In this document: in pieces, positions 52,001 to 60,160 of the stretch | Layout: every line of letters begins with the position of its first letter | How positions within the stretch are numbered: the first letter of the stretch is position 1 | NCBI RefSeq assembly: GCF_947498805.1 | Contig: NZ_CANMLT010000001.1 | Coordinates: 558,001 to 622,000, forward strand | Length of the DNA: 64,000 nucleotides | Direction of reading: 5' to 3' | Source: an uncultured Tenacibaculum sp. | GTDB taxonomy: Bacteria; Bacteroidota; Bacteroidia; Flavobacteriales; Flavobacteriaceae | Translations under genes and position numbers: made by a program | The notes under the pieces: model-generated | Seen by the model: only the letters and a program-made list of their open reading frames with translations | Databases searched by the model: none | What the model was told of the DNA's origin: nothing

Positions 52001-54716
52001 TGTGTCAAGCAACACTGCTTTAAGACAACTTAGAGTATCTGATAATAATATAACTCGTTTGGATGCATCAAATAATTCAGCATTAACTCGTTTGTCTTGT
52101 GACAATAATCAGTTAACTTTTTTAGATGTTCAAAATGGAAATAATACAGCAATAGCAACGGCTGATTTTAATGCAACTGGTAATACAGAATTAAGCTGTG
52201 TCAAAGTAGATGATGCTACATGGAGTAATACCAATTGGACAAACATTGATACTGGAACTACTTTTTACAATTCAGGTATTTGTAGGTACACGGCTATCCC
52301 AGATACTAATTTTGAAACCGCATTAGAAAACTTAGGGTACGATGATATTTCTGGAGATGGAAAAGTTCCTACTGAAAATATCGAAGTATTAACTTCTTTA
52401 GATCTAAGAAGTAAGGTAATTGCTAATTTGACAGGAATAGAAGACTTTATCTTATTAACGTCTCTTAATCTTAAAAACAACAGTTTAACAGCTATAAACC
52501 TAAGTAATAATACCGCTTTACAAACGCTAGGTCTAAGTGAGAATGATTTAACAACGATAGATCTTTCTAAGAATATTAATTTAACTTCTCTAGATCTCGG
52601 TGCAAATAAATTAACAGCATTAGATGTTTCAAACAATGTTTTATTAACTCGATTAGAATGTCCAGTAAATGATATTACATCAATTGATATAAGTAAACTA
52701 ACGAAACTTACTTTTTTAGAGTTATTTCAAACAGATATTACAACGTTAGATATCAAGAACAATTTAGTATTGGAGAAACTAATTCTTTACAAAACTAAAT
52801 TAACCTCTTTAGATGTTTCTTTAAATACAGAACTAACGCAATTACGAATTGATAACACACCCATTACTTCTATAGATTTGTCAACAAATACAAAGCTTAC
52901 TGAAGTAAGAGTAAACGGATCTGACATTACCACTGTAGATTTAACGAATCAGGTTGCTTTAACTGAATTTTACGGACAAACAGGAGTTTTAGAGTATATC
53001 AATATCAAAAATGGAAACAATGTAAACATTACTAATTTTGATGTTAGAAATAATAATGATTTAAGTTGTATTACTGTTGATGATGCAGCATATAGTACTA
53101 CTAATTGGACAGATATAAGTACTGCTACAAGTTTTACAGAAGGAACCTATTGTAATTACACAGCTATTCCAGATTCTATATTTGAAACTCGATTAGAAGC
53201 ACTAGGATTAGATGATATTTCTGGTGATGGACAAGTACCAACGGCGCTAATTGAAACTGTAACATCATTAACTGTAAATGATCTTGGAATTAATGAATTA
53301 ACAGGAATAGAAGATTTTACTGCATTAGTTACATTAAACGCTAGAGGTAATAATTTTACCACGTTAGATGTGAGTAAAAACACGCTATTAGAACACTTAT
53401 ATATTAATAGTAATAGTTTATCATCAATCGATGTATCTAAAAATGTTGTTTTAAGAAATTTAAATATTGGATCAAATGGCATTACTTCATTAGATGTGTC
53501 TAATAATCCAGATTTGAGAGATTTATGGGTACAAGGTAATGGAGGTTTAACAGACCTAGATTTGAGTAATAATCTTGAAATAAGAGAATTATACACGTAT
53601 AGCTCTGGTGTATCAACATTAGATTTAAGTATTCATGGAGAACTTCGAATTCTTTCTGCTTATAGAACATCTATGACATCAATCAATCTTTCTAATAACC
53701 CTGAATTGAGATCACTACGTGTAGATGAAACTAACATTTCAACATTAGATTTAACTAACAATACAAAAATAGAAACACTACGTGTAAATGATACAGGAAT
53801 TACAACCTTAGATTTAGGTAATCAAACCAATTTAGAAAAACTTTGGGCACACGATACAGACTTAAGTAATTTAAATGTTAGAAATGGTAATAATGCCAAT
53901 GTTACTACTTTTGAAATAGAAAATAATCCAAATTTAACTTGTGTTTTAGTTGACGACGCAACGTATAGCACAACAAACTGGACAAATAAAGATACTACAA
54001 CAAAATTTAATGAAACTACATGTAACTATGTTCAGGTAGCGATAGATATCTATTTACAAGGAGCTTTTATAAATCCGAATGCTGGAGAAGAAAGTTTAAT
54101 GCGAGATGATTTACGTGCATCGGGAGGTGTTTATGGTTCTACTTCACCATACAGTGATAGTGCTACTATTTCAGATGCTATTAAATTAGATGATTCGGGT
54201 ACAAATTCAATGGTAGATTGGGTTTGGGTAGAGTTAAGAGATGCTAATAATCCAAATCAAGTAATTGCTGGTAAATCTGGAATTCTACAACGTGATGGAG
54301 ATATTGTAGCTATAACGGATGATAGAAACTCTCCAATGTCATTTAATGTAAGTGCTGATAACTACTACATAGTAGTGAAACATAGAAATCATTTGAACAT
54401 TATGACGGCTGCTGTAATAAGCTTGTCTAGAACAACTACAGCTATTGATCTTTCCTCAAGCAGTACTGCAGTGGCTGGAGGTGTAAATGGAGTTGTAGAT
54501 ATGGGTAATGGAACATTTGCCATGATTTCAGGAGACTTTGATGAGAATGGACAAATTCAAAATATTGATGCGAATTCTGTAATCCAACAATTAGGGGTTT
54601 CTGGATATAATAAAGCTGATTTTGATATGAATGGTCAAGTTCAAAATTCAGATATCAATAACCTTTTAAACCTCAATATAGGTAAAGGAGAGCAACTTAT
54701 TAATAGCGCCGATTAA
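49098..54716 (+). CDS. Giant secreted protein: FG-GAP repeats, four leucine-rich modules, dockerin-like end
   Basis: 1872 residues with a signal peptide (MQKRLLIVLAFCSVFISFINA, MIM start or ATG 49104). About 35-430 are FG-GAP-type propeller repeats (FGxSVA...VGAR). About 435-520 is a small Ig-like domain. Then four leucine-rich modules of about 250-290 residues begin at 50664, 51408, 52287 and 53157, each opening YTAIPDxxFExxL and closing with a CxxVDDAxxSxTNWT sequence. Each module shows LRR units of about 21 residues (NLxxLDVSxNTxL). A final module of about 215 residues ends with two EF-hand-like loops (residues 1813-1824 and 1841-1852). No T9SS C-terminal domain is seen. The protein is likely an adhesin or glycan-contact protein. 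It has no enzyme motif. Confidence 0.85.
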   Translation: MIMQKRLLIVLAFCSVFISFINAQSTECSLDETTFSGTLTVTGAGGVKTKASDATSNYRFGERVAIDGNIAVTTSRSNGTEPGKVYIFINDGAGNWTEQTILTASDGFAGDNFGSSVALQGNYLVVGARSQTNASVVDTGAAYLFEYNGSNTWTEVAVFEPSDGSSGDRFGESVSIEGNLILVGARDGAVGGCAYLYENDGTNTFTYSETKLEPQVQSNYSGAKFGYDVLVKDGRAYVGGPADYSSVGRASAGSVQIWDQANDGSWSRTHRLRGTETSEYFGSAISVQGDYLAIGGYNFEVSSTAEADQGRVFVYKVDINGDYLDANRVMVQNDDKDSYNDQRFGTDVVIDNGFLYVGTFGNGSNSTDAVYIFKDDGTNNWSQLTKLTSGGGWDEFSNRALAVSYPYILIGQNEDDSPSNSGAIHFISLASTITPTVSISEVTTALIGQNNATIKLNFTDETTRTEIQFSIDGGTTYPYTFSDDVLTGEIANLGIGSYNLKAKYNSGSCVLDLGTVSVNQAAYTAIPDANFEARLYTLGYDDIAGDGQVPTALIEVVTSLDLNNQNISDLTGINDFVALESLKLQYNSLTSLDISNLVNLKTLWAANGNIFNTIDVSNSTALEDFRIRQYTGTSIDLSNLTALRRFACTSCDLTSLDTSNNTNLSYLDVWNSEINTLDLSTNTSLATLDVYSTKLTSLDVSKNTALTNLIANDIATLTSLNVQNGANTGITGFNTSGTPISCILVDDATYSTTNWTNIDATSTFSNTYCNYTAIPDANFEAELENLGYDDISNDGQVPTALIEVVTVLDVNNKNISDLTGIQDFTALVDLNCENNSLTFLDVSNNNNLQKLNFNENNITAIHLGVNANLVSIEGKYNQLGAIDITQNVGLTFLNIRNNNFTSIDVSNNTLLETINIRECSNVMNLDVSSNTNLKFLYLQDVSLMSLDISQNTLLEVIALERNNLTTIDVSSNTALRQLRVSDNNITRLDASNNSALTRLSCDNNQLTFLDVQNGNNTAIATADFNATGNTELSCVKVDDATWSNTNWTNIDTGTTFYNSGICRYTAIPDTNFETALENLGYDDISGDGKVPTENIEVLTSLDLRSKVIANLTGIEDFILLTSLNLKNNSLTAINLSNNTALQTLGLSENDLTTIDLSKNINLTSLDLGANKLTALDVSNNVLLTRLECPVNDITSIDISKLTKLTFLELFQTDITTLDIKNNLVLEKLILYKTKLTSLDVSLNTELTQLRIDNTPITSIDLSTNTKLTEVRVNGSDITTVDLTNQVALTEFYGQTGVLEYINIKNGNNVNITNFDVRNNNDLSCITVDDAAYSTTNWTDISTATSFTEGTYCNYTAIPDSIFETRLEALGLDDISGDGQVPTALIETVTSLTVNDLGINELTGIEDFTALVTLNARGNNFTTLDVSKNTLLEHLYINSNSLSSIDVSKNVVLRNLNIGSNGITSLDVSNNPDLRDLWVQGNGGLTDLDLSNNLEIRELYTYSSGVSTLDLSIHGELRILSAYRTSMTSINLSNNPELRSLRVDETNISTLDLTNNTKIETLRVNDTGITTLDLGNQTNLEKLWAHDTDLSNLNVRNGNNANVTTFEIENNPNLTCVLVDDATYSTTNWTNKDTTTKFNETTCNYVQVAIDIYLQGAFINPNAGEESLMRDDLRASGGVYGSTSPYSDSATISDAIKLDDSGTNSMVDWVWVELRDANNPNQVIAGKSGILQRDGDIVAITDDRNSPMSFNVSADNYYIVVKHRNHLNIMTAAVISLSRTTTAIDLSSSSTAVAGGVNGVVDMGNGTFAMISGDFDENGQIQNIDANSVIQQLGVSGYNKADFDMNGQVQNSDINNLLNLNIGKGEQLINSAD
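50664..54029 (+). repeat. Four tandem leucine-rich modules within the 1872-residue protein
   Basis: The modules start at 50664, 51408, 52287 and 53157 (periods of 248, 293 and 290 codons). All open with YTAIPD(A/T/S)NFE-like residues and LGYDDISGDGQVPTALIE, contain a stack of LRR units with L-D-(V/I)-S-x-N-x-x-L, and end with a VDDAxYSTTNWTxI segment and a cysteine. They arose by intragenic duplication. The DNA copies have diverged widely, so recombination among them is probably old. Confidence 0.8.
54534..54653 (+). other. Dockerin-like pair of EF-hand loops, copy 1
   Basis: Two 12-residue loops, DFDENGQIQNID (54534-54569) and DFDMNGQVQNSD (54618-54653), match the DxDxNGxxxxxD calcium-loop pattern of type I dockerins. 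They are separated by a helix with VIQQLGVSGY and followed by NIGKGEQL. They close the large secreted protein. Confidence 0.65.
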
Positions 54717-54792
54717 GGACAATAAGCATCTAAAATATTTAATCTTAAAAACGGAATTATAGAAGATTCCCCACAACTTTAATTCAATAAAC

Positions 54793-56538
54793 ATGAAAAA
54801 AACAAGTACTTTTTTATTTCTAATTCTCTTTTCTTTAACCTCCTATGCTCAAACTCCAGCAGGATTTAACTATCAATCAGTTGTTAGAGATGCTTCAGGA
54901 AATGTGTTAGCAAATACTGCAATAGGAGTACAATTTAAGTTACACCAAACCACAACATCAGGAACGGTTGTATTTACAGAAACACATACACCAACAACAA
55001 ATGCATATGGTGTTTTCAATTTGGTCGTGGGCCAAGGAGTTACTACAGATGACTTTTCAACGATTGATTGGTCGGCAGCTAATTACTTTCTAGAAGTAAG
55101 TATTGATGTAGCTGGAGGAACAACCTATACAAGTATGGGAACTACGCAACTACTAAGTGTTCCATATGCTTTACATGCAAAATATGTTGAAAATGGAGAT
55201 GACTTAGGAAGTCATACAGCTACAAAGAATTTCCAAACCGGAGGTTACTGGATTTCCAACGATGGTGATGATGAAGGTTTGTTAGTAAACTCAGGAGGAA
55301 GAGTAACTACATCACACAAATTATTCTTAGGTAGTAATATTAATCTAGACACACATTGGATTAATGGTGATGGTACAGATAATAAAGGAATTCAGTTTGA
55401 TGCTAGCGGAAACGTGAATACTTCTGCTAAAATCTCTGTAGGAGGAAATGTACAAATTAATTCTAATTGGATTTCTAATGATGGTGACAATGAAGGAATA
55501 GCTGTTAAAACAAATGGGAATGTTGGAATTGGAGAATCAAATCCACAAACGAGTTTAGATGTAGTTGATACTGCTGTTATTGGAGATATAGCTATTGGTT
55601 CTCAAAGTACTACTCAGAATGCTTCTAACCAAAAAGATGAAGGTTTTACTACAACTCCATGGTTATATACATCAGCGATTCAGGCTCCTGGTGAGCGAGA
55701 TAGTGCTCCAACAATGATTGCTGTAGGAGCTAATAATAACTATGGAGGGAATGATGAAATTCATTTTGTAACCAATGGTTCTTCTCAAGTTGATATTTCA
55801 AATAATTTATTAAATGTATCTGGAGATATTAAAACAAGTGGAAATATTGAGTTCAATGGATTTATTACAAATCCTTCTGAAAATCAGATTTTCGGAACTT
55901 ATGATGATACAAGTAAACTTTCTAACTTAAGTCAAAACAATGTAATTATCGGAACTCAAGCGGCAGAGAATGCAACATCTGGAGGAAATAATGTGGTTAT
56001 AGGATATTTTGCTGGTTACAATTTAAATGGTAGCTCAAACGTAATATTAGGACAAGGAGCTGGATTATCTGGAAGTGCATTCTCAAATCGTTTATACATT
56101 AGAGATCTTCTTTATGGAGAGTTTGATAATGATTTACTACAAGTAAAAGGAGAATTAAAAGTTGATGAAAATATCACTACCGATGGAAATGTAATTATTG
56201 ATGAAGATGGTGATGATTTAAGAGCAGCGGGTGCGGCAAATAATGTAGAAATCATTTCTGTAATTGTAAACGCAGATGGTTCTTTAAACTCAAATGTTAC
56301 TAGCTCATCAGGAATTACAACTTCAAGAAGTGGAAATATATACACTGTTAATTATTCAAATCATTTTTCAAATCTTCCTGCCGTAACCATTACTTGTGTA
56401 GCATCTACTTCGCAAACAAGAGCTGCTCAAATAACTTCACTAGGAACTGGTAAGGTAGAGTTTATGATAAGAAGTTCTGGCGGAGATGCCAAAACCGATG
56501 CGCTTTCTGTTTTAAACATTGTAGGTAAAAGAAAATAA
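54793..56538 (+). CDS. Secreted tail-fibre/collagen-like structural protein
   Basis: 581 residues with a signal peptide ending SYAQ. The N-terminal domain (about 20-140) begins PAGFNYQSVVRDASGNVLAN, a module common in Bacteroidetes secreted proteins. A long Gly/Asn-rich beta-repeat region follows, with recurring WISNDGDxEG units and NVGIGESNPQTSLDV, as in phage tail-spike or trimeric-fibre beta-helices. The C-terminal part (about 455-581) is a small beta domain (SGNIYTVNYSNHFSNLPAVT). It probably forms a surface fibre. No catalytic motif or sorting domain is visible. It lies between two proteins carrying the dockerin-like module, but lacks it. Shared operon membership is likely (76- and 4-base gaps). 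Confidence 0.7.
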   Translation: MKKTSTFLFLILFSLTSYAQTPAGFNYQSVVRDASGNVLANTAIGVQFKLHQTTTSGTVVFTETHTPTTNAYGVFNLVVGQGVTTDDFSTIDWSAANYFLEVSIDVAGGTTYTSMGTTQLLSVPYALHAKYVENGDDLGSHTATKNFQTGGYWISNDGDDEGLLVNSGGRVTTSHKLFLGSNINLDTHWINGDGTDNKGIQFDASGNVNTSAKISVGGNVQINSNWISNDGDNEGIAVKTNGNVGIGESNPQTSLDVVDTAVIGDIAIGSQSTTQNASNQKDEGFTTTPWLYTSAIQAPGERDSAPTMIAVGANNNYGGNDEIHFVTNGSSQVDISNNLLNVSGDIKTSGNIEFNGFITNPSENQIFGTYDDTSKLSNLSQNNVIIGTQAAENATSGGNNVVIGYFAGYNLNGSSNVILGQGAGLSGSAFSNRLYIRDLLYGEFDNDLLQVKGELKVDENITTDGNVIIDEDGDDLRAAGAANNVEIISVIVNADGSLNSNVTSSSGITTSRSGNIYTVNYSNHFSNLPAVTITCVASTSQTRAAQITSLGTGKVEFMIRSSGGDAKTDALSVLNIVGKRK

Positions 56539-56542
56539 GTAT

Positions 56543-57409
56543 ATGAGACAGATTTTATTCATAATATCCTTGCTTATTTCTAATGTTATGCTCTCTCAGA
56601 CGTTGGAGCGAACTGTAATAGGAACAAGCGGAACAACATTGAGCAATGCAAATGCAAGTTTAGACTTTACCGTAGGTGAATTAGTAGTTGCTACAAGTTC
56701 GAATGGAAATAATACCTTAACTCAAGGTTTTCAGCAAGAAGTAATTGTTTTAAAAATAAAACTAGCTCCTATTGTCTTTTTACAAGGTCCTTTAACAACA
56801 TCTGGATCAACTATAATGGATGATAGTTTACGAGCTAATAGTTTACTACCTACAACAAGTCCATATTCTGATGGATTAACTTGTGATTCTTCCGTTTTTA
56901 ATATAACAGGTAGCAATGCAATTATCGATTGGGTTTGGGTAACCATACGTGACAAAAACGACAAGAGTTTAGTTCTAGGAAGTCAATCTGCATTATTACA
57001 AGCCGATGGTGATATTGTAGATATAGATGGAACTTCTGTTTTATCATTCGCTTTATCTTCTGATAGTTATTACATAGCTGTAAACCACCGAAATCATTTA
57101 GGAATTATAAGTGCCTCTGCAGCTACTTTGAATACTGGTTCTTCAAAAACAGTAAACCTAAGTAATTCGACTTCATCGGTCTTTGGAGGAACAAATTCTT
57201 TAGTAGATATGGGAAATGGAATTTTTGCCATGATTTCTGGAGATTTTGATGAAAATGGTCAAATTCAAAATACAGATACGAATGCTGTTATTCAATTGTT
57301 AGGAATTTCCGGCTATAGTAAGGCAGATCTGGATATGAATGGTCAGGTACAAAATGCTGATATCAATAATGTTTTAAATACCAACATTGGTAAAGGACAA
57401 CAATATTAA
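56543..57409 (+). CDS. Secreted protein with dockerin-like C-terminal module
   Basis: 288 residues, starting 4 bases after the fibre gene. The signal peptide (1-18) ends LSQ. The N-terminal ~50 residues follow a small Bacteroidetes surface motif (TVGELVVATSSNGNNTLTQGFQQE). The remaining ~220 residues form the shared module: LAPIVFLQGPL, MDDSLRAN, TTSPYSD, a VDWVWV-like strand (IIDWVWVTIRDKND), HRNHLGIISA, and two EF-hand loops (57242-57277, 57326-57361). This is the minimal protein bearing the module, which helps define its edges. Function unknown. No T9SS domain. Confidence 0.7.
   Translation: MRQILFIISLLISNVMLSQTLERTVIGTSGTTLSNANASLDFTVGELVVATSSNGNNTLTQGFQQEVIVLKIKLAPIVFLQGPLTTSGSTIMDDSLRANSLLPTTSPYSDGLTCDSSVFNITGSNAIIDWVWVTIRDKNDKSLVLGSQSALLQADGDIVDIDGTSVLSFALSSDSYYIAVNHRNHLGIISASAATLNTGSSKTVNLSNSTSSVFGGTNSLVDMGNGIFAMISGDFDENGQIQNTDTNAVIQLLGISGYSKADLDMNGQVQNADINNVLNTNIGKGQQY
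57242..57361 (+). other. Dockerin-like pair of EF-hand loops, copy 2
   Basis: DFDENGQIQNTD (57242-57277) and DLDMNGQVQNAD (57326-57361), separated by VIQLLGISGY and followed by NIGKGQQY at the C-terminus. The spacing between loops (72 bases between them in-frame offset 84) equals copy 1. Confidence 0.65.
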
Positions 57410-57421
57410 AAACTAATCCCC

Positions 57422-59875
57422 ATGGTTTATACGACTACTACAAAGCTACTTTCATGGAAACTTTACATGTTTGTTTCTGTGATTTTTCTGAACATTGGGC
57501 ACTCCCTCATGGCCCAATGTCCTTCAGGATCTGTTTATCTTACCTCTCAAACTGCAGTGAACGATTTTATTAACAACTATCCTGACTGTACTACCATTAC
57601 TGGAAACTTAGTAATCTCTAGTGCTTCAGTAATGGATATCTCAGGATTAAATAATAAAATCACAAACATTAGTGGATTATTATCAATTTCCAGTACTAGT
57701 CTTACCAATTTAAACGGACTTCAAGGAATTGAAACGATTGGTAGTTCTTTATCAATTAACAACAATGATAGTTTAACGAGTTTAACAGCATTGAGCAATC
57801 TAACAACGATCGGAAATGGCTTAACAATTTCAGGAAATGATGCCATAACTACGATTGATGGTATTGGAAACGTTTCAACTGTTGCTTCAATTAAGGTAAC
57901 TTCAAATTACGCTTTAACAGATATTAGTGTTTTTAGTTATCTAACGGATGTTGATTTCGATATTTCTTTTGGTTATAACAAATTGACAGATTTACAAGGA
58001 TTACACAATTTAACAACGGTAAAAAACCTTAGCATTACAGAGCCTAACTTGCCAAACCTTAATGATCTCAATAAGCTAACAAGCGTTAACAGATTAATTG
58101 TTCAGAGTAACTCAATAATTACTTCTCTAGAAGGATTGGATAACATAACAAGTGTTGATGAAGTTTTATTTTCGGATTTAACGGCATTGGTAGATTTAAA
58201 TTACTTTCCTAATGTTATTAATTTACCTAGATTAAAATTAAGAGGATTAAATACCATTACAAACCTTAATGGTTTAAGTAGCCTTCAAACAATAACAACT
58301 TTTGAAATTGAAAGTTGTAGTGCACTAGCATCATTATCGGGTATCACTAATCTTACAAGCATTACTTCCTTGTTTTCTCTAAAATATCTTGCAATAACTA
58401 GTTTAACAGGAGCAGAGAGCATAACTTCTTTAAATGACTTAACAATTGATACATGTAATAATATTATTGATCTAACAGGACTTAACAATGTAGGTACATT
58501 AACTGATATTTTAATTACAGATGCTGCCGCTTTCGAAAACTTCAATGGTCTATCAAATTCGAATACGATTGAAAGTATAACAATAGATAATTGTGATAGT
58601 CTAACTGGTTTTACAGGATTAAAAGCCAACTCAACTGACACGATTGAGTTAAAGAATTGTGATGCTATTAATACTTTAAATGGCTTGAGTTCATTCACTA
58701 CTATGGCTTCATTAAGTATTCAAAACTGTTCAACATTTAATTCGTTAGATGGGATTCAAAGTCTTACAAGTCTAGATAATCTAACAATTCGTAATACAGG
58801 GGTTACCAGTATGGTTGGATTTCCTAATATTACAAGTATTGGATATTTACTAATCCTAGACAACACCTCGTTAACTTCGTTAGATGGCTTTGAATCGTTA
58901 ACAAACATTGATAGAATCAATATTTCAGGAAATGGACTATTAGAAGTAGATGGATTGCAAAATTTAAAATCGATAAATGCATCAAACATTGCTTCAGTAG
59001 ATATTTATTTAGCTGAGGAAAACCTACAGACCATTAATCTAAACTCCTTAGAAGAGGTAAATGTTAGTTATTGGTCCTTGTACATTCCAAATACCAGTGA
59101 TGTTTGTGGAATTGCAAATTATGCCTTAAACGGAACAAAACCCAGCTTTGTTTCTTTATATGCCGATGGAGGAAACTATAGTAATTTCGATGATATCGTA
59201 AACGCATGTACAGTTCAATTAAGTATAAAAGTATTTTTAGAAGGAGCAGGAATTAATCCAAATTCGGGAGAAGAAGATTGGATGAGAGACGATTTGAGAC
59301 AAGGGAATAACATTCCTACAATGAGTCCATATAATAGCGCTATAACTTGTGATGCGGGTACTTTTTTGACTACAGGAGAGAGTGCAGTTGTAGATTGGTT
59401 AGAAGTTAAATTACTAGATGCAAATGATGTCAACAAAATAGTAAGTTCTAGCTCATTTTTGCTTCAAAGAAATGGAGAGGTAATTGATCCAATAATCAAT
59501 AGCACAAATTTAAAAATTGTTGTTCCAGAAGGAAATTATTATGTAACCATTTCTCATAGAAATCACCTTACAATTCAAACAAATTCAGTAGTTTATTTAT
59601 CAAAATCTTCACGATCACTTGATTTTACCAACGATACATCTTTAACAAAAGGAGGAAGCAATGCATTTATACAATTAGAAAATAACAAGTATGCAATTCC
59701 TTCAGGAGATATAGATCGTAACGGACAAATTCAGAACTCAGATGTAAATACTGTAATTCAATTCTTAGGGAATTCTGGATATCAAAATTCAGACACCGAT
59801 ATGAATGGTCAAGTACAAAATACAGATATCAATGACCTTATTAATATTAATATAGGCAAAGGGAATCAATTTTAA
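57422..59875 (+). CDS. Secreted leucine-rich (receptor-L-like) protein with dockerin-like end
   Basis: 817 residues with a signal peptide ending LMAQC. About residues 35-595 form a long solenoid of LRR-like repeats of about 23 residues (for example LTSLTALSNLTTIGNGLTIS and NLNGLSSLQTITTFEIES), similar in pattern to receptor-L-domain or ecto-LRR proteins of Bacteroidetes. About 597-817 is the shared C-terminal module: LSIKVFLEGAGINPNSGEE, MRDDLRQG, HRNHLTIQ and EF-hand loops at 59708-59743 and 59792-59827. It is likely a surface-exposed binding protein. It follows the 288-residue gene by 12 bases. Codon use resembles the neighbours, with no sign of recent transfer. Confidence 0.78.
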   Translation: MVYTTTTKLLSWKLYMFVSVIFLNIGHSLMAQCPSGSVYLTSQTAVNDFINNYPDCTTITGNLVISSASVMDISGLNNKITNISGLLSISSTSLTNLNGLQGIETIGSSLSINNNDSLTSLTALSNLTTIGNGLTISGNDAITTIDGIGNVSTVASIKVTSNYALTDISVFSYLTDVDFDISFGYNKLTDLQGLHNLTTVKNLSITEPNLPNLNDLNKLTSVNRLIVQSNSIITSLEGLDNITSVDEVLFSDLTALVDLNYFPNVINLPRLKLRGLNTITNLNGLSSLQTITTFEIESCSALASLSGITNLTSITSLFSLKYLAITSLTGAESITSLNDLTIDTCNNIIDLTGLNNVGTLTDILITDAAAFENFNGLSNSNTIESITIDNCDSLTGFTGLKANSTDTIELKNCDAINTLNGLSSFTTMASLSIQNCSTFNSLDGIQSLTSLDNLTIRNTGVTSMVGFPNITSIGYLLILDNTSLTSLDGFESLTNIDRINISGNGLLEVDGLQNLKSINASNIASVDIYLAEENLQTINLNSLEEVNVSYWSLYIPNTSDVCGIANYALNGTKPSFVSLYADGGNYSNFDDIVNACTVQLSIKVFLEGAGINPNSGEEDWMRDDLRQGNNIPTMSPYNSAITCDAGTFLTTGESAVVDWLEVKLLDANDVNKIVSSSSFLLQRNGEVIDPIINSTNLKIVVPEGNYYVTISHRNHLTIQTNSVVYLSKSSRSLDFTNDTSLTKGGSNAFIQLENNKYAIPSGDIDRNGQIQNSDVNTVIQFLGNSGYQNSDTDMNGQVQNTDINDLININIGKGNQF
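59708..59827 (+). other. Dockerin-like pair of EF-hand loops, copy 3
   Basis: DIDRNGQIQNSD (59708-59743) and DTDMNGQVQNTD (59792-59827) are the third occurrence of the same pair with the same 84-base offset, ending NIGKGNQF. The second loop core DMNGQVQN is identical in all three copies. Confidence 0.65.
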
Positions 59876-59898
59876 ATAATGTAATAAACTTTCAACAA

Positions 59899-60069
59899 AT
59901 GAAAATATTTAAGCGAAGAAAAACCTTTAGGGTACGAAATGAAGTTAAGAGGTTTACCTATTTCCCAATTTTTTATAAAAGTTCGGTGTTTTGGTTATCT
60001 CGAGTAAAAATAGAGAAGTCATTTAATGGAATGACAATGCGCATTATAAATATTCAAAAAATTCAATAA
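59899..60069 (+). CDS. Possible 56-residue basic protein
   Basis: ATG 59899 to TAA 60067-60069 encodes 56 residues, strongly basic at the N-terminus (MKIFKRRKTFRVRNEVKRFT) with one short hydrophobic stretch (FPIFYKSSVFWLSRV). It lies in the 285-base gap between the LRR protein and the T9SS protein. I know no family, and a chance frame of this length is possible. The rest of the gap (60070-60160) shows nothing obvious. Confidence 0.3.
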   Translation: MKIFKRRKTFRVRNEVKRFTYFPIFYKSSVFWLSRVKIEKSFNGMTMRIINIQKIQ

Positions 60070-60160
60070 CCTCAAAGATAAACAGAGGCTTCTTGGTATA
60101 AGAGTAATCATAATTTTAAGGGATACAAGGAGCTGAAGTTTATCCATAAATAGTTTTAAC

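Noticed and set aside
52265..53596. Leftward frames opposite the leucine-rich modules
   Set aside because: They recur in each module because the repeats recur, which is typical of antisense shadows of repeated coding sequence.
50664..54029. CRISPR-like or mobile repeat array
   Set aside because: The periodicity is at protein level (LRR units and modules). DNA copies are diverged and there are no uniform spacers.
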